Source of the DNA: Panaeolus papilionaceus
Lineage: Eukaryota; Basidiomycota; Agaricomycetes; Agaricales
Length of the DNA: 64,000 nucleotides
NCBI GenBank assembly: GCA_015501605.1
Contig: JADNRZ010000005.1
Coordinates: 310,001-374,000, forward strand
Direction of reading: 5' to 3'
Below the pieces are notes generated by a model. The model saw nothing but the letters and a program-made list of their open reading frames with translations. It was not told the DNA's origin and did not search any database. How positions within the stretch are numbered: position 1 is the stretch's first letter; each line of letters opens with the position of its first letter. A program made the position numbers and the translations under genes. Below, one piece after another: positions 23,039-34,526 of the stretch.

Positions 23039-25010
23039 ATGGCTGGAGGAGCAGCTACAAGTTCAGGCGCAACAGCCGCATACGCACATCTCGTCGATCC
23101 TAATAGGCGATGGTTCAACAATAAACGGTATGGTCTCGCTTATTCCCCGTATATGCGTTCGATCGACTCATAGCACTTTTTCTAATCCTTAGCCTTATTT
23201 TCTTGAACTTGTGGATTCTTTTGCTGTGAGTTTCTGGCTCTCGATACTCTTGTTACTAGAATATGTGCTCAGTATGTTTCCCAGTCTTATCACCTCCTCT
23301 ACCAATGGTTTCGATGGAAGTATGATGAACGGACTTCAGTCCCTTCCTCAATGGGATGGCTACTTCGGGCACCCAACTGGTGGAAAGCTCGGTCTTTTGA
23401 ATGCTATTCAGGTATTTTATTCCTCGAGCGCTTCGATGTTGGTTGATGATTGACGTTCGAAAATAGCACATCGGATCCCTTGCTGCATACCCCTTCTCAC
23501 CCTACATGGCTGATGGACTCGGTCGCCGAACCTCAATCTTCTTTGGTGCATCAATTATGTGCATCGCAACGGCTGTCCAAACTGCTTCCACATCAGTCGG
23601 AATGTTCATCGCTGCTCGGTGAGTACACCAAAACAAGTGAATCTTGTTCGAACGTCATTGACGGTTTAACCTTAGCTTCCTGATCGGTTTTGGACTTACC
23701 TTCGCGGCTACCGCTGCACCTATGTTGGTCACCGAAATTGCCTACCCAGTTTATCGTGCTCCCTTGACCTCTACCTACAACTCTCTCTGGTTCTCTGGAG
23801 CTATTGTGTAAGTCTTACTCATATAAATGTGGTGATATAATGCCAATGGCTATGAAACAGAGCCGCCTGGTCGACATTCGGTTCCTTCAAGATTGACAGC
23901 ACCTGGGCGTGGCGTCTCCCATCTGTCCTCCAAGGTGTTCCCTCAGTCCTTCAGGTTGCCCTCATCTGGTTCGCTCCAGAGTCGCCTCGTTGGTTGATCA
24001 GCAAAGGCCGTAACGAACAAGCCCTCAAGACCCTTGCCTATTATCACGCCGATGGCAATCAGGAGGACCCACTTGTCCGATACGAGTATGAGGAGATCAA
24101 GGCTGCCATTGATCTCGATCGTCAAGTTGCTGCTAGTGTTGGCTGGAAGACTCTCTTCGCCACCCCCGGAAACCGAAGGCGCATGCGCATCATCACCGCC
24201 CTTGCCTTCTTCTCCCAATGGTCTGGCAATGGTCTCGTCTCCTACTACCTCAACAAAGTCTTCCTTACCATCGGCATCACCGACCCCACTGTCCAACTCC
24301 TCATCAACGGCATTCTTCAAATTTGGAACTTGTTCTGGGCTCTCCTTGCTGCTTCGATGGTCGACAAGATTGGTCGTCGCGTCCTGTTCATGACTTCCGC
24401 TATTGGCATGACCGTCTTCTTCGCCCTCCAGACCGCTTGCTCTGCCGTGTACGCCAACACTGGTAACAAGTCTGCTGCCAACTCCGTGATCGCTTTCATC
24501 TTCATCTACTACGCGTTCTATGATATTGCCTTCACTCCCCTCATCGTTTCTTACACCGTCGAAATTCTTCCTTTCCAAATTCGTGCCAAGGGCTTTACGT
24601 TCTTCAACTTTGCCATCTCTCTTTCCCTCATCTTCAACCAATACGTCAACCCAGTCGCACTCGGTACGTATAGATTAGTCAAAAGTTCTTTGCGCATCCC
24701 TTAATCTAAATCTGCCTACAATTTACAGAGAAGATCGCCTGGAAGTACTACATCGTATATGTTGTCTGGCTTGCATTCGAAGCTGTCTTCCTCTGGTTCT
24801 GTGAGTGGACCACCTATTTTTGACCCATTCTTCACAGAGCTCACCTTGTTACTTAATATAGTCGTTATCGAAACTAAGAATCGTACTCTCGAGGAGACTG
24901 CTGCCCTATTTGATGGCGAGGATGCCGCTGAGCATATCCACGCCACTGCTGCCGCCAACCTCGACGGCGACGACGGCTCATCCACCACCACGGACGAGAA
25001 GAAGGTCTAA
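23039..25010 (+). CDS. MFS sugar porter (lactose permease/hexose transporter-like), paralog A
   Basis: Plasma-membrane sugar transporter of the major facilitator superfamily, probably proton-coupled. Eight exons give 518 residues: 23039-23127, 23193-23225, 23285-23411, 23467-23618, 23676-23807, 23861-24663, 24729-24800, 24862-25010. Sugar-porter signatures are all present: TSSTNGFDGSMMNG in the first helix, DGLGRRTS between helices 2 and 3, PESPRWLISKGR before the central loop, DKIGRRVLF between helices 8 and 9, and ETKNRTLEETAALFDG after helix 12. It is the first of five tandem copies and the most divergent at its C-terminus (acidic, TTTDEKKV). It alone has an extra intron (23619-23675) after AAR, splitting the exon that is 284 nt in the others. 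In B-E the matching residue reads GAR, and the helix 4 motif is FAATAAP in A and B. The substrate (mono- or disaccharide) cannot be told. Confidence 0.92.
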
Positions 25011-26039
25011 GGACGCCTTTGACCATGCATTTCATCCTTATCGTTTCTCTCTTTCACTTTTCCGGTCCGATATTATATTTTTCAAAACCTCGGCCACGCG
25101 TATAGTATCTATTATGGGCGCCTGATGCGATAGGATGGGGGGAGGAGGGTGTGTTTTCGATATTTTTGTATGGGGTACGCGAGGGGTTTCAGGAGAGGTA
25201 TGCTGGCATAATGAAGGATCTGGGGCTCAGAGCAGGATGGTGATGAATGAGCTGGAGTGCGCAGGGCATTGCGGGAAAGATTGGTTTTGTGGTTGGGTTA
25301 ATTATAATCTCTGTGTGAGTTTGATGTGACCACTTTGCCATTCATCTTCCCTCTGCTCCCTCATTACCTCCGACGAGCTCTCACTTATTCATCCACTTCC
25401 TTGATTCCTCCTGCTCATGGCTCCGGTTTTAAATTTCGTATCATTATATATTACTGTACAACACATTTTCGTACATGCATATTGTACAGTAATCAGTTCC
25501 TATACATCTTTTCTGCCATCTCCGCCTCCTATGCATTCCACTCCTAAATCACTCCGAGCCATGACTTAAGAAAAGAAGTATAGTTGCTATATTGACTATA
25601 TACAGTCATATCTTGGCAGGTAGGGCCTCGCTGTAATGTGTGACTTCATCGCTAATACAAATGAAAATGCATCACGCGGAGTGGTGATTCAGTGAATTCG
25701 GGCAGTTCCAGGTGATGGACGCTACATCGTTCTCGATCATAATTACATGTGGCGACATAGCACGATTCGCAGCATGGAGTGCTACCAAAATAACGAAACT
25801 GAATTTTAGGCCTTCGAATGTCCTTACCTCTCGGTATCGTCGGCGTGCTAATAAAAGGTCGAGCGCTCTCGTATCGAGGGGTCTATTAGACATGAGGTTA
25901 TGACTTTGTACGGGGTAAATTGAGTTTTAACGGATAATAAGCACAGTAATGATGCGAGTGGGGCTACTGGTAGAGCGTATCTAAGATGAAATCAACGACT
26001 AACTTTACTAGTACTAGTACTCAACTTAATAGTGTGGAG

Positions 26040-26590
26040 GACGCTCAAGCCCCTCGATCAGAGAAATCAGTCGGGTAGATGTGCTACCAGACGAACTCAA
26101 AGATCTTCGAAAGCGCTACGTGGTCTATATGGTCTACGGTTAGTTTTTACCCTGGCAAATGTATATGGAGCAGCACAACCTGCGATGGTGACTAGGTATA
26201 TAGTCACTGGACCCTCTTATGACAGTCATCACTCCGACGAAGCTCCTTCCATGTCGACGGTATCATGCTGTCACTTTACTGATCGAATTGCATCAATTGA
26301 GTGCACAGCATGCTCACCAATGCTCACTCGGTCCAGTTGATTCATTCTAGTCTCATCATTGAAGATATATTACTCAATGCGCTGGAAGGCTTCCTCTCGC
26401 ATTCAAGGAAGAGCCTCGCTCATTGATTGCAGTCCAAGAGGTGACTGCTGCGCTACGCGAAACTTCCACCTCCAGAATTTCCTCCGAGGTTGATGTGTCG
26501 TCTAGTCACATTCTTGATGTTATAATTCAGCTGGTTCGGCGATTGAATCCTTATATTGATCGTCGAACAGAAACTCTGATTAAACAGGTA
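26040..26590 (+). pseudogene. possible coding relic, unidentified
   Basis: Two open segments have protein-like composition. Near 26040-26120 the reading is REISRVDVLPDELKDLRKRY, followed by a possible GT donor. Near 26380-26590 the reading contains LAFKEEPRSLIAVQEVTAAL and then HILDVIIQLVRRLNPYIDRR before another GTATGG donor. No start, complete splice path or family could be assigned. It may be a gene fragment trapped between two transporter copies, or chance. Confidence 0.25.
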
Positions 26591-27528
26591 TGGCTACTGA
26601 ATATAAGATGATAAGAACAACAGTCTTTGTGACTGTCATTGTCAACGCGCAGCAACACGCAGCACCCACATGACCGTGCGGATTGACACCTTTCCTTTCA
26701 ACTTTCAAGTTCAGCGCGCAGTCGACGAATTCGTCTTTTACAGACCCCAGAGGGTTCTTTCTTTCCTTCATACAACTTCCTGATGAGAATTCAATGAGCT
26801 AAAATTTTGCTCCTAATGCCGATTGTCGAATGCGACCCATCTTGACGCCGTCCAATGCCCAAAATTCTCGGGGTGTTTTATGAATTTCAGCATATCCCCG
26901 AGATGTATGAGCTCCTGTTGTAAAACTTCGGCGTAAAGTGCAGGGCTGAAGTCGCCCATCCGCATTCTTGTCTGTGGCGAGATGGTGTCTCCCACCGCGT
27001 GATTTTGATAGGAGAAACTCGAAGATTGGTGCCATTATTCAAATTACTGGCGTCTCGAGGATTGGAGGCTAGAGAGCAAATAGGCTAGCGAGCAAACAGG
27101 CTAGCCACGCATAAGACTATTGCCGAAGAGTATGATTCCAGTGTTATTCGTTTGTGCGTTTCAGGAAAACCTATTTACTCGATCTCTCTAATGCATCTTT
27201 TCCCCCTACCCCAGCTCCGCCATGAAAAGGGTCCGTGGTCGAATATCAACATATCCCTTCTACTTCATCAAGTGAATATAATTCATGTCAGACGATTCAC
27301 GTTTCATGTGCAGGGACCTGGATACTCTGGAGTGTGTAAAGATGAAGGGGAAATTCCGGAGAATTGAATGATTTTGAGTGGACAACAGTTTGACGGTTTA
27401 GGACGGTGATGGAAATCTAAAAAAGGAAATTATGGAATCGTTGTTTGATGCGGGGAAGGGGGTTACATGTCCACGGTGTATCAAATCGCTGTCGGACCTT
27501 TGGCGCGCCATGTCCCCTACTGAACGGC

Positions 27529-27557
27529 CGGAGTACCTCTGGAGAAACACATCTCCG
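27529..27557 (+). promoter_or_regulatory. 29-bp upstream element, transporter B (intact)
   Basis: CGGAGTACCTCTGGA, seven bases, then ATCTCCG. The ends CGGAG and CTCCG are inverted repeats, so the site could be read by a dimeric factor. It starts 255 bp before the ATG and 168 bp before the TATA box. Confidence 0.75.
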
Positions 27558-27696
27558 AGACCAATCTCGTTGCCTGGCTGGCCGTAAATCTGCTCGTTTT
27601 TTTGGCTGTAGGTGGGTACACAGAGGTCTTGGCGACTCCCTTTCGACTGGTGGGTGTGAGCATCGAAAATTGGCCTTGGTACTGGACAAAATGCAG

Positions 27697-27703
27697 TATA
27701 AAG
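27697..27703 (+). promoter_or_regulatory. TATA box, transporter B
   Basis: TATAAAG, 87 bp before the ATG. Confidence 0.6.
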
Positions 27704-27783
27704 AGCAGGATTTTCGGTTTATGGCACCGTCATCCGTCTACCAACTCCCACCTTTTTTCAGCCAACTTGTTTGAACATTAACA

Positions 27784-29680
27784 ATGGCTGGCGGTGCTGT
27801 TGCGAATACTGGTGCTACGCTCGCGTATGCTCACCTTCTTGACCCGAACAGGAAGTGGTACAACAACAGAAGGTGTGTTCTATTTATTTTTGACGTTGAT
27901 CTTGAACTAACAAGTTATTTTTGGTCTATAGGATTATCTACCTTAACTTGTGGATTCTACTTTTGTGAGTAGCTAGATCTTGGATCTCCTAACAGCTTCC
28001 TCACTATTTCTCCTACAGGCTCATCACCTCCTCAACAAACGGATACGATGGAAGTATGATGAACGGGTTGCAATCCCTTCCCCAATGGAACAACTTCTTC
28101 AGCACTCCCACCGGCGGGACTCTTGGTCTATTCAATGCCATCCAGGTATGCGTCGAGCAGAGTCTAATTAGTTGCGTATCCCACTGATTTTGTCTAAATT
28201 AGAACATTGGGTCCCTCGCCGCCTACCCCTTCTCCCCCTACATGGCAGATGGCCTTGGTCGCCGTACTTCCATTTTCTTCGGCGCCTGTATCATGTGTAT
28301 CGCAACCGTCCTTCAGACGGCCTCCCAGAACTTCGGCATGTTCATTGGTGCCCGATTCTTGATCGGTTTCGGCCTTACTTTCGCCGCCACCGCCGCTCCT
28401 ATGTTGGTGACGGAGATCTCCTACCCAGTTTACCGTGGACCTTTGACTTCCACCTACAATTCCCTCTGGTATTCCGGTGCCATTGTGTACGTTTCGTCGC
28501 TTGGGACAATCTCACTGTCTAATCTGATCCGCTCCTAGTGCCGCATGGACGACCTACGGTTCATTCAAGATGAACAGCACCTGGGCATGGCGTCTCCCGT
28601 CTGCCCTCCAGGGTCTCCCATCCATCATCCAGGTCGCTCTAATTTGGTTTGCCCCTGAATCGCCCCGTTGGTTGATCAGCAAAGGCCGTAACGAGCAAGC
28701 CCTCAAGACCCTTGCCTACTATCACGCCGATGGAAACCAGGAAGACCCACTCGTTCGCTACGAATACGAAGAAATCAAGGCTGCCATTGATCTCGATCGC
28801 GAAGTCGCTGCTAGCGTTGGCTGGAAGACTCTCTTTGCCACCACCGGCAACCGAAAGCGTATGCGCATCATCCTCGCCCTCGCTTTCTTCTCGCAGTGGT
28901 CTGGCAATGGTCTCGTCTCCTACTACCTCAATAAGGTCTTCATAACTATTGGCATTGAAGACCCCGTAATCCAGCTGCTCATCAACGCTATCCTGCAAAT
29001 TTGGAACTTGGCCTGGGCTCTTACTGCCTCCGCCTTGGTCGACAAAATTGGTCGCCGTGTCTTGTTCATCACGTCCTGCGTCCTCATGACTCTATTCTTC
29101 ACCTTACAAACTATCTGCTCTGCCGTGTACGCCAACACTGGTAAGGCAGGTGCCGGTCACGCTGTCATTGCAGTCATCTTCTTGTACTACGCCGCATACG
29201 ACATTGCCTTCTCTCCACTCATCGTTTCTTACACCGTCGAGATTCTGCCCTACAACCTCCGCGCCAAGGGCTTCACTCTCTTCAACTTCTTCATCTCGCT
29301 ATCTCTCATCTTCAACCAATATGTCAATCCCATTGCACTGAGTTCGTATCCCTCACATATAATCTGTTGTTCAATTACTTACAACGTCCCACAGAGGCCA
29401 TTGCCTGGAAGTACTACATTGTCTATGTCGTCTGGCTCGCCTTTGAGACTGTATTCTGCTACTTCTGTAAGTTCCCGTGTTCTTTCCATTTTACTCGAGA
29501 TTCTAACCCTTACCGCCTACAGTCATCATCGAAACCAAGAACCGCACTCTTGAGGAAACTGCTGCATTGTTCGACGGAGTTGAGGCCTCCGATCAAATCC
29601 ACGCCGCTGCCGCACACAACCTTGACAACGATGAGAAGTCATCAAGCAACTTCAGCGATACCGAAAAGGCCAGGGCCTAA
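27784..29680 (+). CDS. MFS sugar porter, paralog B
   Basis: Same family and fold as paralog A; 521 residues from seven exons: 27784-27872, 27932-27964, 28019-28145, 28203-28486, 28539-29341, 29395-29466, 29523-29680. Signatures seen: TSSTNGYDGSMMNG (Tyr where A has Phe), DGLGRRTS, PESPRWLISKGR, DKIGRRVLF and the terminal ETKNRTLEETAALFDG. Helix 4 reads FAATAAP, shared with A and different from the FAAGAAP of C, D and E. In the acidic C-terminal tail the DNDEKSSSNFSD stretch is typical of B-D. The GTTCGT donor after the 803-nt exon is shared with E but not with A, C or D. Downstream DNA at 30621-30706 is related to DNA downstream of C, so flanks were duplicated with the gene. Confidence 0.93.
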
Positions 29681-30620
29681 TTGTTGTCCATCAGTATCAA
29701 CTGTCTCCTATCACTTCGAATATGCAGGGTTTCACGATTGTCTATGCCTCGGTCACTGGCGGAAGAGCACCCTATCACAGCGATGCCATTCCCTCCAGTA
29801 CAGTTTATCTATTACGCTTTCTAATGTCCTCTATTACGGTTTTTGTACTTCTAGTTTACGAGGATCAAATAAATCCCCTTTCTCTCTCATATTTGATGGC
29901 GTGTTCAGGAATACCCAATTGGGTGATCGTAAAGTGTGAACCCGTCGTCTCTCGTCTTCTCTTATACTTATTTTAAATTGAATTTTAAACATTGCACAGT
30001 TACATACGAATTATCTTTCACCTGGATATGTGTGTGTGTTGGAACAGCCCTCATCCCTCTTCTCTCTTTGTCGAAATTCGAAGTACGACCTGTTGGGAAT
30101 TTTCTTAACACCATCCGGTCTTGGGTCTATGTGGTACGAGCGTCAGGGAACCGAAGCTATCCGAAGCGATCGCTCGGGATGAAGACCAATCTGATATAGA
30201 TAAGCCGTGTATTGACCCCAAAATGCCACAGTTGTATGTCTTGAAAACTTGCAGTGAATGATAAGGTCCAGCAGATGGAGGTGTTACTGGCGCGTAGTAA
30301 ACACTACGGTACGTGAGCAGAAGAAAAAAGAAAATATTGAACCGCACCCCCATTTCATTGGTCTCAGGCTTTTCGAACGTTCAAGACGATCATTGCTTCC
30401 TCTTGGTGGCGATAGTGAACACATTTTCGGACCTCTCGATGACAATGCTCTTTTATGCACTATATAGTACTCGGAGGACGGAATTTGGTGTTCAAAAACT
30501 TGATTAAGAAATTGACTAAAAATAGGACCAGAATAGGATTGAGGCCGAAGTAGCTTCCTTGTCAATATGGAAGATTGTCTTCTTCGGCTGACCAAGACAT
30601 TGAGCGCTGGTAACCGAAGC

Positions 30621-30706
30621 GACTTTAGCGCTGAAAAATAAAATGGGTTCTCCGCATCCTCGAAGGTCTCATCTTTGGGCCGAGAAACTTGGCATTTTGG
30701 CGGATC
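30621..30706 (+). repeat. duplicated intergenic block, copy 1
   Basis: Contains ACTTTAGCGCTGA near its start, GTCTCATCTTTGG in the middle and ACTTGGCATTTTGGCGGAT at its end. The same ordered words, with small changes, lie downstream of paralog C at 33749-33826. It is probably a remnant of the tandem duplication unit. Confidence 0.6.
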
Positions 30707-31318
30707 CAACGGTTTGAGCTTGGTTTGCGTGCAGATATCTTAGAGTCTCCGGAATGTTTTTTTTAGTAATTTAAAACCTTTCAATATCTCGGTCGCTTTA
30801 TGTAAAGGGTTCGAAGGATTGTTATTTCGTTTATAACGAACACCTTTGGTAAGGCGTTAAACGTGCGCTAGCTGCTGATCTCAAAGATATGCAGCGATCA
30901 GACGCCGCGTGCTGATTTATCATGCGCAGCAACTGTGCGAGACCATCGCTGAGGACCAGACCAAATATATCCCCTGAATTCTTCACATCGCAAGACAACG
31001 GCGGCCTGTTACCCCGCATTGCGACCTCTATAACTCTTTGTGGTATGAAGGAGCAAAGTCTCACTGTGACACCCAAAAATACCGAAATCGGACTGTATCA
31101 GATCATAGAAAATACGAGTTCGTAGATGCCGGCATTCGATGATATCTACAGGTGAAAACATCACAGATTTGGGCGCAGCCCGTTGCATTTAATTGAGAAC
31201 AGGAATGGAAAGTAGGGTGCATGATCTGGGGGTACCATATTGCATCAGGGTTTGAATTCCAAGAGTCACTGTACACACGGATAAGTTTAGAACACTTGCA
31301 TTGAATCCAGATTGATGT

Positions 31319-31347
31319 CGGGGTACCTCTGGAAAATAGAATCTCCG
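31319..31347 (+). promoter_or_regulatory. 29-bp upstream element, transporter C (intact)
   Basis: CGGGGTACCTCTGGA, seven bases, then ATCTCCG. One base differs from B in the left half, while the spacer differs freely. It starts 186 bp before the ATG and 104 bp before the TATA box. Confidence 0.75.
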
Positions 31348-31422
31348 TTCTACTCTGCAGATGGCCATAGCCAGATAGCCCTGTTCTTTGTGTGTCCATA
31401 CACAAATTGACAATGCGAAAGG

Positions 31423-31430
31423 TATAAAAT
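31423..31430 (+). promoter_or_regulatory. TATA box, transporter C
   Basis: TATAAAAT, 82 bp before the ATG. Confidence 0.6.
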
Positions 31431-31504
31431 AGGGGGTGTCTCCCTTCTTTCAAGTGACTTATCCGTCCATTCCACATTTTAGCCAACTTGCTTGATCTTC
31501 AAAC

Positions 31505-33422
31505 ATGGCTGGTGGAGCTGTTGCAAGCACTGGAGCGACTTTAGCATATGCTCATCTCTTGGACCCCAACAGGAAGTGGTACAACAACAGACGGTAGGTT
31601 TCACGACATAGTTGTTCATCCCCATTGTCTCCGGGCTGACCGCGATATTCTCTAGGATTATCATCCTCAATGCATGGATTGTATTGCTGTAAGTACTAGA
31701 GCGACGGGCGGGGACGTAGACACGGTAATAACGAAATCTGTTATCTAGCCTCATCACCTCCTCCACAAACGGATTCGATGGAAGTATGATGAACGGTTTA
31801 CAATCTCTGCCTCAGTGGAACGACTTCTTCCATAGTCCCAGCGGTGGAACTCTTGGGCTGTTCAATGCCATTCAGGTGAGCTTGTTGATACTTCCTTCAG
31901 TAGATCACTTTGAGGCTCATCCGCTTGAAGAACATTGGCGCTCTCGCGGCTTACCCGATCTCCCCCTACCTCGCAGACGGGCTTGGTCGTCGAACCTCAA
32001 TCTTCATTGGTGCATCGATCATGTGTGTCGCGACCGCTCTTCAAACCGCATCTCAATCCTTCGGCATGTTCATCGGCGCTCGCTTCCTCATCGGTTTCGG
32101 CCTTACCTTCGCTGCCGGTGCTGCTCCCATGCTGGTCACCGAGATCGCCTACCCAGTTTACCGTGCACCGTTGACCTCTGCGTACAACTCTCTCTGGTAC
32201 TCTGGAGCCATTGTGTGAGTTTTGCTGTTTTTCTGTGCACGCGACTCAGCGATTGACCATTTCGCCATTCAGGGCTGCATGGACCACGTTCGGCTCGTTC
32301 AAGATGAATAGCACCTGGGCATGGCGTCTCCCGTCTGCCCTCCAGGCTCTCCCATCCGTCCTCCAAGTCGCTCTCATCTGGTTCTGCCCCGAGTCACCAC
32401 GTTGGTTGATCAGCAAAGGCCGTAACGAGCAAGCCCTCAAGACCCTTGCGTACTACCACGCCGATGGCAATCAGGAGGACCCACTCGTCCGATACGAGTA
32501 TGAGGAGATCAAGGCTGCCATTGCTCTCGACCGTGAGGTCGCTGCCACCGTTGGCTGGAAGACCCTCTTCGCCACAGTAGGAAACCGTAAGCGCATGCGC
32601 ATTATCTTGGCCCTCGCCTTCTTCTCTCAATGGTCTGGCAACGGTCTCGTCTCCTACTACCTCAACAAGGTCTTCGAGACCATCGGAATCACCGACCCAG
32701 TCATTCAACTCCTTATCAACGGTATTCTTCAGATTTGGAATTTGGCCTGGGCTCTTGCCGCCTCATTTATGGTCGATAGGATTGGCCGACGTGTTCTGTT
32801 CATTACTTCGTGTGTCTTCATGACACTGTTCTTCACGCTGCAAACAATTTGCTCTGCTGTGTATGCCAACACTGGCAAGGCGAGCGCGGGTCACGCTGTC
32901 ATCGCAGTCATTTTCCTATACTACGCCGCCTATGATATCGCTTTCTCTCCCCTCATCGTATCCTACACCGTCGAAATTTTGCCATACAGTCTGCGTGCCA
33001 AGGGTTTCACCGCCTTCAACTTCTTCATCTCGTTGTCCCTCATCTTCAATCAATACGTTAACCCTATTGCCCTGAGTGCGTAGCCCTTGGAGCATCACTT
33101 TTTTATACGCCATCTGATGTTTTTTTAATTTTTTACAGAGAAACTCGCGTGGAAGTACTACATCGTATATGTAGCCTGGCTTGCCTTTGAGACCGTGTTC
33201 TGCTACTTCTGTACGTATCGGTTCTCCAACGTCTATGCCCTCCGACTAATTAGTACCCGTTTAGTCATCATCGAGACCAAGAACAGGACTCTCGAAGAGA
33301 CTGCTGCCTTGTTCGACGGTGTTGAGGCATCTGAGCATCTCCATGCAATTGCTGCACACAACATCGACAACGATGAGAAGTCATCCAGCAACTTCAGCGA
33401 GGTTGAGAAGGCCACAGCATAA
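31505..33422 (+). CDS. MFS sugar porter, paralog C (mosaic of D- and E-like sequence)
   Basis: 521 residues from seven exons: 31505-31593, 31656-31688, 31749-31875, 31931-32214, 32273-33075, 33139-33210, 33265-33422. Signatures: TSSTNGFDGSMMNG, DGLGRRTS, PESPRWLISKGR, DRIGRRVLF (Arg where A and B have Lys), ETKNRTLEETAALFDG. Helix 2 begins IILNAWIVLL, where the others read NLW or NFW. Exon 4 and the first part of intron 4 are close to E. From about 32243 to 32522 the DNA is almost identical to D, including intron sequence, and after 32523 it is close to E again. This patchwork is best explained by gene conversion between tandem copies. Function as for the other paralogs: probable sugar uptake at the plasma membrane, substrate unknown. 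Confidence 0.93.
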
Positions 33423-33748
33423 ATTTTGATAGGCGAACTGTCGATTCAGTTCCATCCCTCGATCTCTTTACATGCAGGTTTTCATGCTACTCCACCGTTT
33501 AGGATGGCCGCACATTGACCCCATCACATTTCATGACCCCAATCTATCCAGCTATATCTATTATGCCTTGTATTACCGTTCCGTATCCTGTAAATTTAGT
33601 TTGACTTCTTTCATCTCGTGTTTTAATTGCGACGAGTTCAATCTCATCTGATTGCTAAAAGGATTCGCTGCATGCGTTCTCAGTGCTTCGAAACTTTGGA
33701 CCGCCGGGGGTACGCTGCTTGCTGTCAGAGAAGGGTCGATGAAATGGC

Positions 33749-33826
33749 ACTTTAGCGCTGATTAAGAGGAAGGCAATGTCTCATTCTTGGCTCCTCAAAC
33801 TGGTAACACTTGGTATCTTGGCGGAT
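33749..33826 (+). repeat. duplicated intergenic block, copy 2
   Basis: Reads CACTTTAGCGCTGATTAAG at the start, GTCTCATTCTTGG in the middle and ACTTGGTATCTTGGCGGAT at the end, matching the order of copy 1 at 30621-30706. Spacing differs by a few bases. Confidence 0.6.
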
Positions 33827-34304
33827 ATGAAAAATTACACTTGGAGGTGATGGTTCTCAACTATCAACAGCACATCGCGCTGCCAACCTGTCAAGCGCTA
33901 AATAGTGGTTATGATCCGCAGCATGCTTGATGTCTGGACTTATTGAAGCGCTTGCTAAGAGCCTTCCGAAATGCAAACGAGACCTCAGCCACATTGTGTG
34001 TTAATCGACCACTGTGAATGCGGTCAATGATGCAGAATGATCGAGATCGCACTGGGGCATTTGAAGGCCTTTATCGAGTTGACATGAGTCCGCTTCAAGC
34101 AATTGCAGGCTAATACCATCGAGATTCTCAAATGCCACAACGTTGCCAGCAATCAATTACTTGACACCGAGAAGGGAAATATGGCTCGTGAAGGGGGTTT
34201 TACGTATTGCTGGGAAATTGCGAAAACGTTGCATTCAGGCAGACGTGCATTAAAAATAGCACACCAACCTCATTCTGCTTCATCACCGGGACAAGAGCAT
34301 ATGG

Positions 34305-34333
34305 CGGAGTACCTCTGGAAGATTACATCTCCG
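34305..34333 (+). promoter_or_regulatory. 29-bp upstream element, transporter D (intact)
   Basis: CGGAGTACCTCTGGA, seven bases, then ATCTCCG; both halves are identical to the B copy while the spacer differs. It starts 222 bp before the ATG and 140 bp before the TATA box. Confidence 0.75.
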
Positions 34334-34444
34334 AATTAAAATTCATATCAGACTTTTTGCAAGCTTACCATCTGTGGTTAGCCTTATTCGGAGAGGCGTA
34401 TGGCATCGTCAGGCCTTCTAATTCCCCATGAGTGCACAAAATTG

Positions 34445-34452
34445 TATAAAAG
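34445..34452 (+). promoter_or_regulatory. TATA box, transporter D
   Basis: TATAAAAG, 82 bp before the ATG. Confidence 0.6.
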
Positions 34453-34526
34453 ATGGCTTCTTCGCCTTCGTTGAAGGTTATCCGTCCACCAAACTTTCTT
34501 CCAAGCCTCTTGCTTGAACGTCAATA

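Larger units (their letters stand above)
25011..27783. other. intergenic, transporter A to B, with a possible coding relic
   Basis: About 2.8 kb. The first 600 bp look like 3' UTR and AT-rich spacer. Around 26040-26590 on the plus strand two protein-like segments occur (see the separate entry). The promoter of B occupies the last 260 bp. Nothing else was recognised. Confidence 0.4.
29681..31504. other. intergenic, transporter B to C
   Basis: About 1.8 kb with no gene. It holds a conserved block (30621-30706) that recurs downstream of C, and the promoter of C in the last 190 bp. Confidence 0.55.
33423..34526. other. intergenic, transporter C to D
   Basis: About 1.1 kb with no gene. It holds the second copy of the duplicated block (33749-33826) and the promoter of D. 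Confidence 0.55.

Noticed and set aside
23943..24641. Long antisense frames inside the transporters (also 28639-28998, 32394-32708, 35415-35729, 38634-38993)
   Set aside because: They are mirror images of conserved sense codons and occur in the same place in each paralog, so they are shadows of the real genes.
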